Below, piece after piece: positions 34,950 to 47,407 of a stretch of 64,000 bases of DNA. Made by a program: the position numbers and the translations under genes. The notes below the pieces were generated by a model. That model had not been told where the DNA came from. It did no database searches and saw only the letters and a program-made list of their open reading frames with translations. The stretch is from Aldrovandia affinis (Eukaryota; Chordata; Actinopteri; Notacanthiformes; Halosauridae), in the NCBI GenBank assembly GCA_029706075.1, contig JAINUG010000208.1:992001-1056000 (forward strand), read 5' to 3'. How positions within the stretch are numbered: the stretch's first letter is position 1; each line of letters begins with the position of its first letter.

Positions 34950-37112
34950 CAAAACAAACCACTAGCAGAACAGGAAATATTTGAAAAAAGTTTATTCAGA
35001 AAGTTCCAATGGAATTAGTCACGGGACGATACCGGAAAGAAAATGGCGCAATAGCAGCTCCTAGTGGTATCGTAATTCAGTACATTTCCCAGCAGAATTG
35101 CAGTAGTGATGCGAAACATAAGCGTCACTTTAGCTTCAAATTACAATGCTGTATTTTCTTTGCAGACTTAATTATCCAGAAAAACCTACACGCTATAGGC
35201 TACCCTACAAACGAATTTAAAGTAGCCTACATTTAAAGTGAAGTGAAGTTAAAGTACATTATATGGATGATGGTGGGTCAATATAACCTTTGTCAGACGT
35301 CCAATACATATTATTCATGCATTGTTATATAAATAGTATGTGGAAAATATTTGGCTTGTATGCAGCATTTAAAAAAAAACAATCAGGCCCCCAGGAAGAT
35401 GTAGTTGAAGAATCCTGGTGCAGAGAGATACACAGGATCATGGTCTGCAGTGCGTCCACAACTTTGTGGGATCAAGCAAGACAAGCAGTGTGGCATGAAT
35501 GGTTTGAGAGCTGAATATCTTTCTGTCCATCCATCAAATAACTTGCACTCACAGTGCAACAAGCTATTGGGGCTTGTTAAAGTGTTGCCATGACAAACTT
35601 AATTCTAGAACAGTACCTTTATCTTTCTGTGCATCTGTTAACTATTAAAGTACTCCCTCACAGCGGGATTCCTCATCTTGCATTTGTAGATTCTCGGGGA
35701 GTTTGTGAATTCTCGGGGAGTTTGTGAATTTCAAAACGTGTTGTTTTGCATTTTGTAGCTAATGGAATGGAACATGGAACTTCTACAATGAGATACACAG
35801 GAAATAATTACACTGTGGAAATGAGAAATGCAATAATGCTTAAATTTTTTATCAAAGGTTCTATTGATTAATTTTTCATACAGTATATTATATACAGCAA
35901 TAAAGACATAGGCTACATTACACATTACAGTTGAGAGTAAGTCAGATAAAATGACACATTGCCTGAAACACTCAGAATTTTTTTAATTTTGGCTGGAGTT
36001 AACCATTCAAATTCTTGTTTTCCTAAATTGAGCAAAAAACATGACATGACAAAGACATTAACTTTTGCTAAAAGTGCAGCAATGCTGATGCATACAGGGC
36101 AACTCAGCAGCAATGGCATAGCGTTACAGTTTAATAAATGTTACTGTAAGAGCTGGCATTTGCACAGATACTCATAGAGGCTGCCAATAGACCACTCTGA
36201 AGCTGAGGAGTCACCTGACAGCGATGATAAACGGGGGTGCATTCAATAACTGCAGCGCGGTTACGAGAGTAACGTTACGAGAGTTTTGCTCTGGAATGGG
36301 AAGTGTAATGTTTAGTACTGCTGTAAGCAAGACCTTTACTTTGAATTGCACTTGACCGGAAACCAAGAACCTAGACGGAAGTCTGTACCAGGCATAGCCT
36401 GAGGAATAAAGTGTTGACTTGAGCTTCCATAGATTGCGTGTACCTGGTTTTATTAACTAATGACAGAAGTCACAACAGGAAGTTCACTTGAAACAGTTTG
36501 AGACGCACTTCAGAGGTAGTGCTCCTTAGTTTTGTGGGCTTGTCAACACGGCGAAGGCATTTGGCCTGTCGTGCCAAACCATTATGAGGCTACTTGAGCA
36601 CCAGGTTTGGATGATGAAATCTTGACAAAAGACACAGCGGATATTGTTGGCAATGTGTTACAAATGTAGTCACTTTGTCTACCACATTTAGCAGCAATGG
36701 AGGACATTGAACATTTTGTTTGTCATGAGTACATTAACTGTTTGTTTGTATATATAATTAATTTATATATAATGAATAATCTGTAGCTATATAGCAGTTA
36801 GGCAGCTTCTATATCACTAGTGGTTAGGCATGCACTGCCAAATTATTTAGCAAAATTGGTCAGAATTGATTGGCTCCACAATTGAAGACATGCACATTCG
36901 CTGCCAGTCTGTGAGTGTTTCGCCACTGCCCATTCTAATTCAGGACCACTTCAGCTCTGAGGTGTTAGGTGATGCCACTTTGTGTGTTGAATCCACCCAG
37001 GTCAGTACTGTCATCAGTCAGAGTGAGAGCTACTTTACTGCTGCGCCACCCCAGTGCCCCCTCACAGCCTTTAGCCCCACCCCTCTGGCGGTCACTGCCG
37101 GGTTAGTCAGGT
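34950..37112. other. Intergenic region between SGK3 and the SH3 gene
   Basis: No conserved gene is seen. At 36370-36470, AATAAAGTGTTGACTTGAGC and the following sequence resemble the R/U5 part of an LTR, but no ends could be defined. Confidence 0.4.
35690..35732. repeat. Two-copy tandem repeat (about 20 bp)
   Basis: TTCTCGGGGAGTTTGTGAA occurs twice head to tail. Confidence 0.8.
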
Positions 37113-38404
37113 TCAAATGCCTCGTTGATGGCCCCGTTGAGGTCCGCTGGGCACTCGCTCCTTCTCCTGGACCGGGACAGGATTCGGTGCAGGAGCCCAT
37201 GGGAGCTGTGGGTGGGGCCGGCCCTCAAATGCACAGAAGCGAGGGCCTGGAACACACCCTCTTTCCTGCTCCTGGGGTACTTCAGGCTGAGAGGGGGGTG
37301 GACAAAAAAGAAAGAACCTGAACTTCCAGGTCAGTAGCCAGGGTCTGCTCAAAAACAACATTCCCACATCTCCCTAATCAGTGAGGAGTAAAAGGTCTGT
37401 GCATAGCAACGTGCTATAGCACTCTTGACAATAACTCTGCTCTTGTTTCATGTTTCACAGGAACTTGTGAGTGTGGCAGTGAACAGCTGCCGTCTGGAAG
37501 GGGGAGGCAGAGTGGGGGGGAGCCAGAGATTACACATGATTGGATGTGTAACCTCTGCTATTCTAATCTATTTCCAGCTTGAGAGATACAAGATAGGCCA
37601 CCTGCTTAGGGTGGTGTGGGGCCAACTTTGCGGGCAGGGTATGGGTGGGGTACTGTCAGCTCACCTTGCACAACCTCCAAAGACTTCAGTAGGTGTGGCC
37701 TGGTCTGAACTCCCATTTAATGACCTTGGGGCGACTTTAGTGAGCTCATCTTTCTGGAAGAGAAAAGCAGGATTCAGGCTCGTCTGCTGATTTTGCACCT
37801 TTAATTTGTCCACCTGAAACACTTTACTCTTGGGATTACATAATCAGTGGCTGTCTGGGGGCACATATTAAAGACTACCCAGAACTGTTCTCTGCAAAAA
37901 ATATCACCTTTATGTCTTACAGTTATATAACAAGTTAATGGTCTTTACCATGCTGATTTCAGAAATAACTTGGCAGTCACACTGTTCTCTTAGTATTGGA
38001 TTGATAATTTACAGGCCCTACAAATGACATACAAGAACATTCATATGTATAATCATTTTAAATAGTAAAGATAATAATTCTGAGAATAATGCTTAACTTT
38101 GAAAAAAAATATTTACAGTAGCTATACATCATTTAAATTGTGGAAATTGTTCGGGTTCTTGTGTTCTTTTTCAAACGGCCAAATTATGCGAACTAAATCA
38201 ATTTTTTTATGCCCTAGATGTAATGAAAAGACTGACCTGACTCAATCTGCTCACGTAAGTAGCGGGGAAGTATCCCTCCTGCCCGTTCTGCCGGCGCCCG
38301 AACCACCACGATTCGTCGTCTTTGAAGAGAACGTGGATGACGTCACCATAGTGAAGTTCGAGCTCGTCTGGCCAGTGAGGCCTGTAATTGACTGCTACCA
38401 CCAT
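37113..38404 (-). CDS. SH3-domain protein, AHI1/jouberin-like, two 3' exons (partial)
   Basis: Exon 38404-38237 (56 codons) encodes almost only an SH3 domain. It has VVAVNY in place of ALYDY, then DELELHYGD, a WWFG tryptophan pair and GQEGYFPATYV. The spacing and the FKDxExWWxG and GQEGYFPA strings resemble the SH3 of AHI1/jouberin more than any other SH3 I can recall. The exon is bounded by a CTCTAG acceptor and a CAG|GTCAGT donor. A phase-compatible exon follows at 37286-37113, giving 57 codons of Pro/Glu/Arg-rich tail and a stop. I could not find the WD40 exons of AHI1 further 5' (38.4-40.5 kb). The gene is therefore truncated, reduced to the SH3, or fused to other exons such as the vexin-like ones. 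The domain call is firm; the family call is an inference. Confidence 0.6.
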
Positions 38405-40536
38405 CTAGAGGACAAAAGTTGAAATGCAACTTTAACTTAGTCAATCAGAAAAGCTTGAGTGAAATGTTTGGCTTAACCGAGTAGCTAATACAGACCCAAA
38501 CCACACAGTGTAACATATTCGCGTGATGCACAACCTTAAATACAAAAAAAATCTTCAAAGCAGAAAATCATAAAACGATGTGCTTAATGAAGTTGGTCTA
38601 AATTATCTGTCTGCTGATTTTCAGTGTGTTTCAGTGCTTACTTTATGTAATTGATTAGCTAAATAGTCCGCACACCTTGTTTCCAAGACCGAAATTGGCT
38701 ACTGACAAAGGATTTACAGACACTGTTGCCCTCCAGGATGGAATTTGAGATCCCTGATCTAGTACTATATGTACTGTATAAGCAGAGGTCTTTTAATTGT
38801 AGTGACAAAAATACATGTCAGTGGTTAAATTAAACACAGACAAAAAATGTTAACTCTAAAAATGATCTCTAAATGAGGGCTGTGTATTCATTCTCTGGTT
38901 ACCTTAATGGAACAAGGCTGGGATTAAGTGTTTAAATAAACACGGATTAACAAGTTTACAATTACAAGGAAACTAAATGTGATTTCTGTGTCTGCCTCAG
39001 TTATTTCTCAAAATACTAAAATGCTCAAATGTGGATGAGTGTTCGTCTTTTTCAAAAATAATTGTTTTCATCAATCAGCTAAACGTATTCATAATTTCAA
39101 ACATGTCATTCTCTGATTTAAATGTATGTTCGGTAGTCAGTAGTGACATACAGCTTGACTGAAATGTGCTGACAGAGGGTCAGAGGACCTCTCATCTGAC
39201 ACTCATGTGTTGTACGTGTTGTGCCACGGTAGCTGGGGGCTGAGGGGGCTTAGACTCCCACATTTAGAATGGTGACCATAGCAACCTAAAGCTAAGAAAA
39301 ATAGCCAGAGAGGAAGGGCGTGGCTCGCAGTGCGTGACTGAGCGAAAGGAACTGAGCTGTCCACAGACTGGCACGTCGGCCATGTGTCACAAGGCTTTCA
39401 GGAGGCTTTGTCTTCCACAAATAACCTACGCAGAAGAGTTATAAATTCCTGGGTTCTCAGCGCTGAGCGTGGAAGTGAAGAGCCGGGTCACAGCCCACAG
39501 GGTGTAGGCCTCAGCCATAGCAGGGGGATAACCTGATTCACCGTACCCCCACGGGTCTCTGTGTCAGTGGGTCGACACTGAATCAGCGCAGCCTCCTCCT
39601 CCCCAGACACAACACCCAGGCTACAACATTCACACAAAATGTGTTTGCGCATATATTTATTTTTGTTTGTTTATATTTTTTTATACATAGTTTTCTTTTT
39701 CTATAGTTTATTGGTACAGGTGTTGGAAATTACCTATTGGCTATACACACTTAATGCAATGCATCGGATTCATGTTTTTAACATTGTAACAATGATTTGT
39801 TCTATGTTCCTAACAAACAAACAAGTAAACAAACAAATAAATAAATAAAGTCTCCCTGCCACACCACCTCTCTTCAACCTCTGACTCAAACGTTGCTACC
39901 CTCCCTCCCACCTCACTTTCTCTCTCTCAATTCAATTAAATTCAAATATGCTTTATTGGCATGACCACAGCAAAGTGTTGCCAAAGCAATCATTTACATA
40001 AAATGAAAATCAAAATGAAAATCAATTATATAAAAGATACTTATTCTCTCTCTTTCCTTCACTCTCCCTCCCTCTATCTCTTTCACTCTCTCCCTCTCTC
40101 CTTTATTCCCTCTTTCTCGATTCTCCTCGCAGCACTTTGGTTCATGCCACCTGCCGTCAGATTGATTCAGCCCTGTGCCGAATCATCTTTTCCAAGCCTG
40201 CATCCCCTGAGCTCAGGCTCTGTCCCTCATCTAAACCTGGACTCTACAACCACATCTACCCATTACTGTGTACATGCACCCAGTCTCAATACTTCCATCT
40301 TCGACACCTGCTGTCTGCTACTCTATACACCTCATTTGTTTCTCTCAATGAAATTGGCTCTCTTACTATCTCTGCACTCCTATCTCCCTGAAGATGATTT
40401 TGATACTGTATAATACTTTTTTATGCTTTCTGCTCTAGCTGATGAAAGTTGTTGCACATTACTGTTCACTCACTAGTTGCAACTATCAGGTTTCCTGTAC
40501 AGATTTTCCCTTTTCACTGCTCTATATGTCTTCTGG
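38405..40536. other. Region upstream of the SH3 exon, no further exon recognised
   Basis: It was searched on the minus strand for WD40-type exons expected of AHI1; none was found. It contains a MITE half at about 38630-38770 (GTTGCCCTCCAGGATGG), a GC-richer block at 39180-39620 without a conserved frame, and a LINE-type tail at 39925-40030. Confidence 0.4.
39925..40030. mobile_element. LINE/SINE 3' tail (ATGCTTTATTGGCATGAC type)
   Basis: AATTCAATTAAATTCAAATATGCTTTATTGGCATGACC and GTTGCCAAAGCAAT are typical of teleost Rex-type 3' ends. A CTCT-rich stretch follows. Confidence 0.5.
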
Positions 40537-41214
40537 TGTCACGGCGGGGACCAGAAAACCAGGCGCGGACCCAGAAATGCAGAAACTTCTTTTATTCGGT
40601 GAACAGGCAAAGGTCAGGCAGGAGTAATCAGGGCAATGCAGAGATCCAAAGGATGGTCGGGGACAGGCAGAGTTCGTTGCGGGCTTCAGGGGTATCAGGG
40701 GCAGGCAAGGCGTGGTCAGTGGGCAGGCGAAGGTCGAAAACGAGAAGGCAGTCCAGGGAACACAGGGAGGAGCGGGAACGAGACTGGGGTACAGACGAAC
40801 ACTGGAGCACAAGCACGAACACGAACACGAGGCAACAAAACGCTGGGAAACAGAGATAACGCGGGAGAGTAATGTGAGCATAACGCAAAGCACAAGACAA
40901 TCTGGCAACGAACATGGGAAAACACACAGCTTAAATACATTTAGACATAACGAGAAACAATCAGGAATAAACATGAATGCAGCTGACTGCAATCAGACAC
41001 ATGAGGATTTAAGTGGAAACGATAATACAATAACGAGACAATCAGGAAATGAACAGTTAACCACATCAGACATAACGAGAAACAGGTGAAACAGATAATA
41101 CACTGACGAGACTGGAACAGGTAAGCGAAAGTAAAAACACGGACCAGACACCAAGGAAACATGGAACAAACTACAAACGCTTAGTTAGGGGAAACACGAA
41201 CACGAGACGTGACA
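40537..41214 (-). repeat. 3' LTR of the Ty3/gypsy element
   Basis: Same length as the 5' LTR, in perfect register (offset 4964) and identical in every segment compared. It contains AATAAA on the minus strand near its end. The adjacent polypurine tract at 41215-41225 marks it as the 3' LTR. Confidence 0.92.
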
Positions 41215-41239
41215 GTACCCCCCTAAGGACGCCACCTGG

Positions 41240-42480
41240 CGGATCACCAACCTGTACTGGATGCCGAGACAGGAATTCCTGGATTAGGGAGGGGTCGACG
41301 ATATGTCTCTCAGGTACCCAACTGCGTTCCTCGGGACCATACCCCTCCCAATCCACCAGAAATTGGCGACCACGGCCCCTGCGTCGGACATCCAGCAGGC
41401 GGCGAACAGTGTAGACTGGGCCCCCTTCGATGAGCCGGGGGGGAGGTGGGGTGCGGACAGGAGGGCTAAAACGGGAGACAACATAGGGTTTTAGACGAGA
41501 CACGTGAAACACAGGGTGGATGCGGCGTAGGGGAGGAGGGAGGCGCAACTGTATGGCTGAGGGGGTGATAACACGAACAATGGAGTAGGGACCAATAAAT
41601 CTGGGGGATAATTTTTTACACAAACTACGCAGGGGAATGTCTTTAGCAGATAGCCAAACTTTCTGACCGACTCTGTAGTGAGGAGCAGGGCGGCGGCGGC
41701 GGTCGGCCTGGCTCTTCATAGCCGAGACATGACGAAGCAGGGTGGCACGCGCTCTCCTCCAAGTCTTCTGGGCTCTATTCACAAAAACTTTGGCAGATGG
41801 CACCTCCCTCTCTCTCCTCCTCCGGAAATAGAGGAGGTTGGTACCCTAGACTGCACTGAAAAGGAGACATACCAGTGGAGGAAACGGGAGGGAATTGTGT
41901 GCGTACTCCACCCAGGGCAGGGAGCGTGTCCAAGTGGTAGGGGTTTGTTCGGCTAGACAGCGCAGTCCCTTCCCCAACTCCTGGTTGTAACGTTCCGTCT
42001 GGCCATTGGTCTCTGGGTGGAAACCGGAAGAGAGGTTAGGTTTGGCGCCAATGAGGGAGCAGAACGCTCTCCAGAACCCGCTGGAAAACTGGGGACCCCG
42101 ATCCGAGGTCATCTCCTGCGGCAATCCATGGAGGCGAAAAACATGTTTGATCATGAGTTCTGCGGTCTCTTTAGCAGAGGGGAGTTTGGGCAGGGAATGA
42201 AATGAACACTTTTAGAAAACCGGTCTACCACCGTAAGGACGACTGTGTTACCTTCTGATGGTGGTAGACCGGTCACAAAGTCTAGGGCGACGTGGGACCA
42301 TGGGCGTCGTGGAACCGCCAAGGGCTGAAGGAGACCACTGGGACGAGCGTTGGAGGACTTGGACCGGGCACAGGGCACACAGGCTGTCACGGGTCGACCG
42401 TGTCGTTCCTCATAGTGGGCCACCAAAACCTACGCGAAAGAAAGGCTAGGGTGCGTGAAACCCCCGGGTGACAGGCCATC
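41240..42480 (-). pseudogene. Integrase with chromodomain of the element, frameshifted
   Basis: 42426-42151 carries the start of the DDE core with [12 protein letters not shown] and VVDRFSK. 42154-41846 has TSDRGPQF and the [10 protein letters not shown] motif with the catalytic Glu region. 41803-41240 holds the GPY-type module ([10 protein letters not shown]) and a C-terminal chromodomain with [17 protein letters not shown]. Frame changes separate the three parts. Confidence 0.85.
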
Positions 42481-42699
42481 GGGGAGGAATGGGCCCACTC
42501 CAGTACTTGAGACCGGACGGTCTCAGGAACGAATAGGCGGTTGGCGGCGTCTCCCTGTGAGACCGTGTAGTGAGAAGCGCCTCCTCCACCGCCCGAACAA
42601 TGTCAAATTTGGCTGCCGCTAACACGCAGCTAGGGGCAGGATAGGTTCAGGGCTACTCTCCTCTTCTGGAGAGTCATAGATCCGGGGATAGGGCATCAG

Positions 42700-44480
42700 G
42701 TTTTATATTCTTTGAACCTGGACGAAATGACAGAGTGAAAACAAAACGGGCAAAAATAGGGACCATCTAGCTTGACGCGGGTTAAGCCGCTGAGCTGAGT
42801 GGAGATACTCCAAGTTACGATGATCTGTCCAAACCAAAAACGGCACAGTGGCTCCCTCTAACCAGTGTCTCCACTCCTCGAAAGCTAATTTAATGGCCAG
42901 GAGTTCTCGGTCGCCAATAGTATAGTTCCTTTCTGTAGTGGAGAGGCGGTGTGAAAAGAAGGCGCAAGGGTGTACCTTATTGTCCTTGGTTCGTTGAGAT
43001 AGGATTGCCCCAGTGCCTGAGTCGGAGGCATCCACCTCCACAATGAACTGGACGTGTGGGATCCGGGAGTGCGAGGATGGGGGCAGATGTAAACCGGGAC
43101 TTGAGTCTCTCGAAGGCCTCCTGGGCATCGGGGTTCCAACGAAAGGAAAACTTGGTGGAAGTGAGAGAGATTAACGGTGCGGCGATAGTGCTGTAACTCC
43201 GTACAAACCGTCTGTAAAAGTTGGCGAATCCTAAAAGCGTTGGAGTTGTTTACGGTCGGTGGGTACGGGCCATTCCTGTACCGCCTGCACCTTGGTGGGG
43301 TCCATCTCCAGATGGCCTCGGGAGATGATAAAACCCAGAAATTGAACGGAGGTCTTGTGGAATTCACACTTCTCGGCTTTGATAAATAGCTGGTTTTCGA
43401 GAAGTCTCTGGATGACTTGACGCACATGCTGTACATGTTCCTCCATAGTCTTGGAAAAAATCAGGATGTCATCCAAATAAACATACGCAAAGCGGGACAA
43501 CATGTCCCGGAGTACATCGTTCACCAATCCCTGAAAGACAGCAGGGGCATTGGTGAGACCGAAAAGGCATGGCCAGGTATTCATAATGACCTGTGTGGGT
43601 GTTGAGGCCGTCTTCCACTCATCCCCTCCCGAATCCGGACCAAGTGGTAGGCGTTGCGGAGATCCAATTTAGTGAAGAACTGCCCCTCCTGAAGGTTGTC
43701 GAACGCCGATGACATCAATGGGATTGGGTAGCGGTTTTTAATAGTGATGGCGTTGAGCCCCCTGTAGTCAATACAAGGACGCAGGGTTCCATCTTTCTTT
43801 TTAACGAAGAAAAATCCTGCGCCAGCAGGGGATGACGAAGGGCGGATGATACCTGAGGTTAGAGACGTGGAGATGTACTCCTCCATAGCCTTGTTTTCTG
43901 GGACGGACAAAGAATACAGGTGGCCTCTGGGTGGAGTAGAACCAGGAAGAAGGTTAATAGGACAGTCATAGGCACGATGAGGTGGTAATGTGCAGGCACG
44001 GGACTTACTGAACGCCTGGCCGAGATCGTGATATTCAGGGGGCACTAGTGACAGGTCAACTGGTCTCTCCTTAGCCCTGGACGAGGGATCCCCAGGGGTA
44101 GTAGCGGAACGCAGGCATGACTTCTGGCAGAAAACACTCCACTCCCGGATGTTTCCAGTCGCCCAGTCAATGCTGGGGTTGTGGGTTGCCAGCCAGGGTC
44201 CGCCAAGCACTACAGGAGCAAGAGGGGATTCCATAAGGTAGAACGCCAGTTTCTCCCTGTGATTCCCAGAAACTAGCAGATCCAGTGGCTGGGTGATCTC
44301 CTGGATCTCGGCTAGGGCGTGCCCATCAGGGTCTTGGTTTGGGGGGTCGCTAAACGAGATACTGGGACTCCTATGCGACGAACCAGGGTAGGGCAGATGA
44401 GGTTAGCATCGGACCCCGAGTCAATCAGAGCCTGCACCGGGAACAGTTCTCCTTGCCAGGAGAAGGACGTGGAGCATGGG
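42700..44480 (-). pseudogene. Protease/reverse transcriptase/RNase H region of the element, frameshifted
   Basis: Protease and RT start run from about 44450 to 43615, with [17 protein letters not shown] and [12 protein letters not shown]. After a frame change, 43584-43231 carries the catalytic YVYLDDIL with [11 protein letters not shown] before it. After another change, 43128-42703 has the RNase H part with [14 protein letters not shown] and DHRNLEYL. Single-base frame changes separate these blocks, so the polyprotein is not open as read here. Confidence 0.85.
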
Positions 44481-44533
44481 GCGTTGAGGTCGGAAGGTAG
44501 AAAACTGAGAGGCGCCCGTCAGAACCTTCCTCT

Positions 44534-45484
44534 TCACTGACGGGCGCTGTCTTTTACCGGACAGGATAACCGGAAATGTCCCTTGCCTCCGCAGTACAGG
44601 CAAAGTCCTCCCTCCCGGCGGCGCTGGCGTTCGGTCTCGGACAGATGAGTCGATTCACCTGCATGGGCTCCGCAGTCGCCATGGGTTGAGCGGGAAGTCG
44701 GGTCGTGTCGTTGGGCGGAACGGGGGAAGCAGGAGACTCCTGACGCCTCTTTTCCTCTCTCCTGCAGACGAGTGTCGGCGCGGATAGCCAGGTCCACGAG
44801 TCTGTCCAGGTCCTGGGGTAGATCGCACACGGTTAGTTCGGTCCAGAACCCGCTCGGAGAGGCCGTGCAAGAAGGCATCGTAGGTGGCCACGGCATTCCA
44901 TCCTGCTGAGGTCGCCAGGGTCCGGAACTCGATGGAGTAGTCCGAGACGGATTGTCCTCCCTGGCGAAGCTGAAGCAGTTGACGTGCCGCCGCCCGTCCG
45001 ACCGAGGACCGGTCGAAAACCCTTCTCATCTCCTCCGCGAAGGATGAGAAGGTTGTGAGAGTAGGGTGTCCAGACTCCCAGAGAGAGGTTCCCCATAGGC
45101 GAGCTTTTCCCCCAAGGAGTGTGAGTACATAGGCGACCTTCGCTCGTTCCGTAGGAAATGAGGAGGGTTGGAGTTCGAACACAAGCGAGCATTGACTCAA
45201 AAAGCGCGACATGAGTTGGGGTCGCCCAGGTAGCGTTCCGGAGGGGGTAATCGTGGTTCGGACCCCCTCTGATAGCCAGCTTGCGTCTGCACCTGGATAG
45301 CTGCGTTCTGTGCAGAACGGGCCGTTTCTGCAGACTCTTGAGTGATACGGACCATGGACGAAAGCTGCTCCGCCAGAGCTTGGACGGTCTGCTGCAACGT
45401 CCGCAACTCCGCTTCGTGATGCCCAAGGCGAATTCCGTGGTAACGGGCAACGTCGCTGGGATCGGATCGGTCCGCTGGTTCCAT
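44534..45484 (-). pseudogene. gag of the Ty3/gypsy element, frameshifted
   Basis: The ATG at 45484 opens a capsid-like reading frame with a coiled, Gln/Glu-rich N terminus. The frame shifts by one base in a T run near 45205, and again near 44850. The final part carries the CCHC knuckle CLYCGGKGHFRLSC around 44590. The breaks are single-base indels; no intact gag is present in this assembly. Confidence 0.8.
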
Positions 45485-45500
45485 CTTGGCCAGATTGTTC

Positions 45501-46178
45501 TGTCACGGCGGGGACCAGAAAACCAGGCGCGGACCCAGAAATGCAGAAACTTCTTTTATTCGGTGAACAGGCAAAGGTCAGGCAGGAGTAATCAGGGCAA
45601 TGCAGAGATCCAAAGGATGGTCGGGGACAGGCAGAGTTCGTTGCGGGCTTCAGGGGTATCAGGGGCAGGCAAGGCGTGGTCAGTGGGCAGGCGAAGGTCG
45701 AAAACGAGAAGGCAGTCCAGGGAACACAGGGAGGAGCGGGAACGAGACTGGGGTACAGACGAACACTGGAGCACAAGCACGAACACGAACACGAGGCAAC
45801 AAAACGCTGGGAAACAGAGATAACGCGGGAGAGTAATGTGAGCATAACGCAAAGCACAAGACAATCTGGCAACGAACATGGGAAAACACACAGCTTAAAT
45901 ACATTTAGACATAACGAGAAACAATCAGGAATAAACATGAATGCAGCTGACTGCAATCAGACACATGAGGATTTAAGTGGAAACGATAATACAATAACGA
46001 GACAATCAGGAAATGAACAGTTAACCACATCAGACATAACGAGAAACAGGTGAAACAGATAATACACTGACGAGACTGGAACAGGTAAGCGAAAGTAAAA
46101 ACACGGACCAGACACCAAGGAAACATGGAACAAACTACAAACGCTTAGTTAGGGGAAACACGAACACGAGACGTGACA
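45501..46178 (-). repeat. 5' LTR of the Ty3/gypsy element
   Basis: 678 bp, TG...CA ends with a 7-bp terminal inversion. It adjoins gag, whose ATG lies 17 bases inside the element (45484, minus strand). Confidence 0.92.
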
Positions 46179-46184
46179 TTCTGG

Positions 46185-46320
46185 AGTGCCCCAAGGCACT
46201 ATTTTGGGTCCCCTTCTGCTTTCTCTCCTCGCTGGGGTGACCAGGTGACATAAAATACTTTATTGAATCTGGTCACCCTACTCCACGCCCACTTACCGTA
46301 ATTTCTCCTAGCCCCTCCTT
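46185..46320 (+). mobile_element. LINE fragment interrupted by the Ty3/gypsy insertion
   Basis: Directly after the target duplication the sequence reads SGVPQGTILGPLLL, the conserved SGVPQGxxLGPLLF block of non-LTR reverse transcriptases. The left flank ends in TTCTGG, completing the codon context. A short inverted pair around GGGTGACCAG..CTGGTCACCC follows. Confidence 0.6.
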
Positions 46321-47400
46321 TGGAGGTCGTGCAATTATGGCTTTCTCTCTGTTTCCTCCTCAAATCAGAGTGTCACTTCAGAGTCTCCAATGGATGCACT
46401 CCAAATTCCATACACCTCAAACTCTACATTTAAAAAACCCACACCGCTTATTTCTTCCAGCTCTGTCATTCATCCCTGTTCTGTTGGCCCCTATATCTCT
46501 GGAGTCTACCTCCTCTCCCCTCCACTTAACTCAGTCCCCTCTGCTGCTTATCTTAATCCATTACAGATCTTTGGTTCTTCAGTTTCAAGATCTCTCTCAA
46601 TTCTCCCCGTGGTTGAGTGAACTGCCTACAACAGAACTATGAGAGCTCTTACACAACCATCCATTATCTCCCAAAGACACAGTAACACAGTATGTCTGCA
46701 CTTTCCTGCACACAGTTTACTCAAAGTATCTGTGCCTCATCTGATTCCTTTAGTGTACGGGGCATTTGCATCGACCCTGCTTCATTTATGGTTTACTGTT
46801 ACTCATTGTTACACCTGCTAAATTACAATATGAATAAAAAATATATATATTTGAGAATGATTATCCACCATGCAGACCAACTTGCAACTGTGGTCTTCAG
46901 ATATAATATGTCACATCAAACACTATGCACTGTAAACATTTCAATACAAATGAGACATTAGGCACACTCTGGTACTATTGTGAAGTTCTAATGGGGGATC
47001 AGAAATGGATCAAACTGCATTTTTTCGATAGACATGGCAGACACTCCTCTCCAGCAGCACAAAATGGTGTACACAATAAATGAGACAGGCAAAGGCTATT
47101 GGTTTGGTTTTCATCCCTCTGAACCATCCTAAAAATAAAACTAGGACTGAAATTTGTACTTTTTGATCATGCCATTGAGGGCCCAATGGCCAAAGCATAC
47201 TCACAAGCCTGTTTTCACAGGCCAGTTGAGAAAAAAGAACAGTAACGGCTTAACTTGAATGTCCTTTTTTACAAACTTTTAGAAGGTTACACACTCCACA
47301 CCAGCTCATAAACACCAAACACAGGTACAGTAGTTATTTCCACAGCTATAGATCATAATTTGTCCAAGTTTAAAAACATGTCTTGTTTGAGAAGAAGTGT
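46320..47400. other. Unassigned stretch, no gene recognised
   Basis: No conserved frame, RNA or complete repeat is recognisable. If a vexin gene continues past 47408 its next exons should lie here or beyond the retroelement, but none was found. Confidence 0.4.
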
Positions 47401-47407
47401 TGCTCAC

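Larger units (their letters stand above)
40537..46178 (-). mobile_element. Full-length Ty3/gypsy retrotransposon, chromodomain (sushi-like) type
   Basis: An element of 5642 bp with two 678-bp LTRs starting TGTCACG and ending CGTGACA, flanked by the duplicated hexamer TTCTGG (40531-40536 and 46179-46184). Reading on the minus strand, the order is gag with a CCHC zinc knuckle, protease/reverse transcriptase, RNase H, then integrase with a C-terminal chromodomain. RT before integrase and the chromodomain place it among vertebrate chromoviruses. A purine tract AGGGGGGTAC abuts the 3' LTR. No clear tRNA primer-binding site follows the 5' LTR. The coding region carries several frameshifts. It inserted into a LINE fragment. 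Confidence 0.93.

Noticed and set aside
36866..37790. Plus-strand frames of 151 and 121 codons
   Set aside because: They overlap the terminal exon of the SH3 gene on the other strand and its GC-rich flank, and show no recognisable domain.
40449..41089. Several open frames within the LTRs on both strands
   Set aside because: The same frames recur at 45281-46053 because the LTRs match. They have no conserved domains, and the T/C-rich LTR lacks stops by composition.
44655..45956. 433-codon minus-strand frame
   Set aside because: It begins inside the LTR and runs into gag in one of its frames. It is a chance fusion of LTR sequence with part of gag, not a gene of its own.
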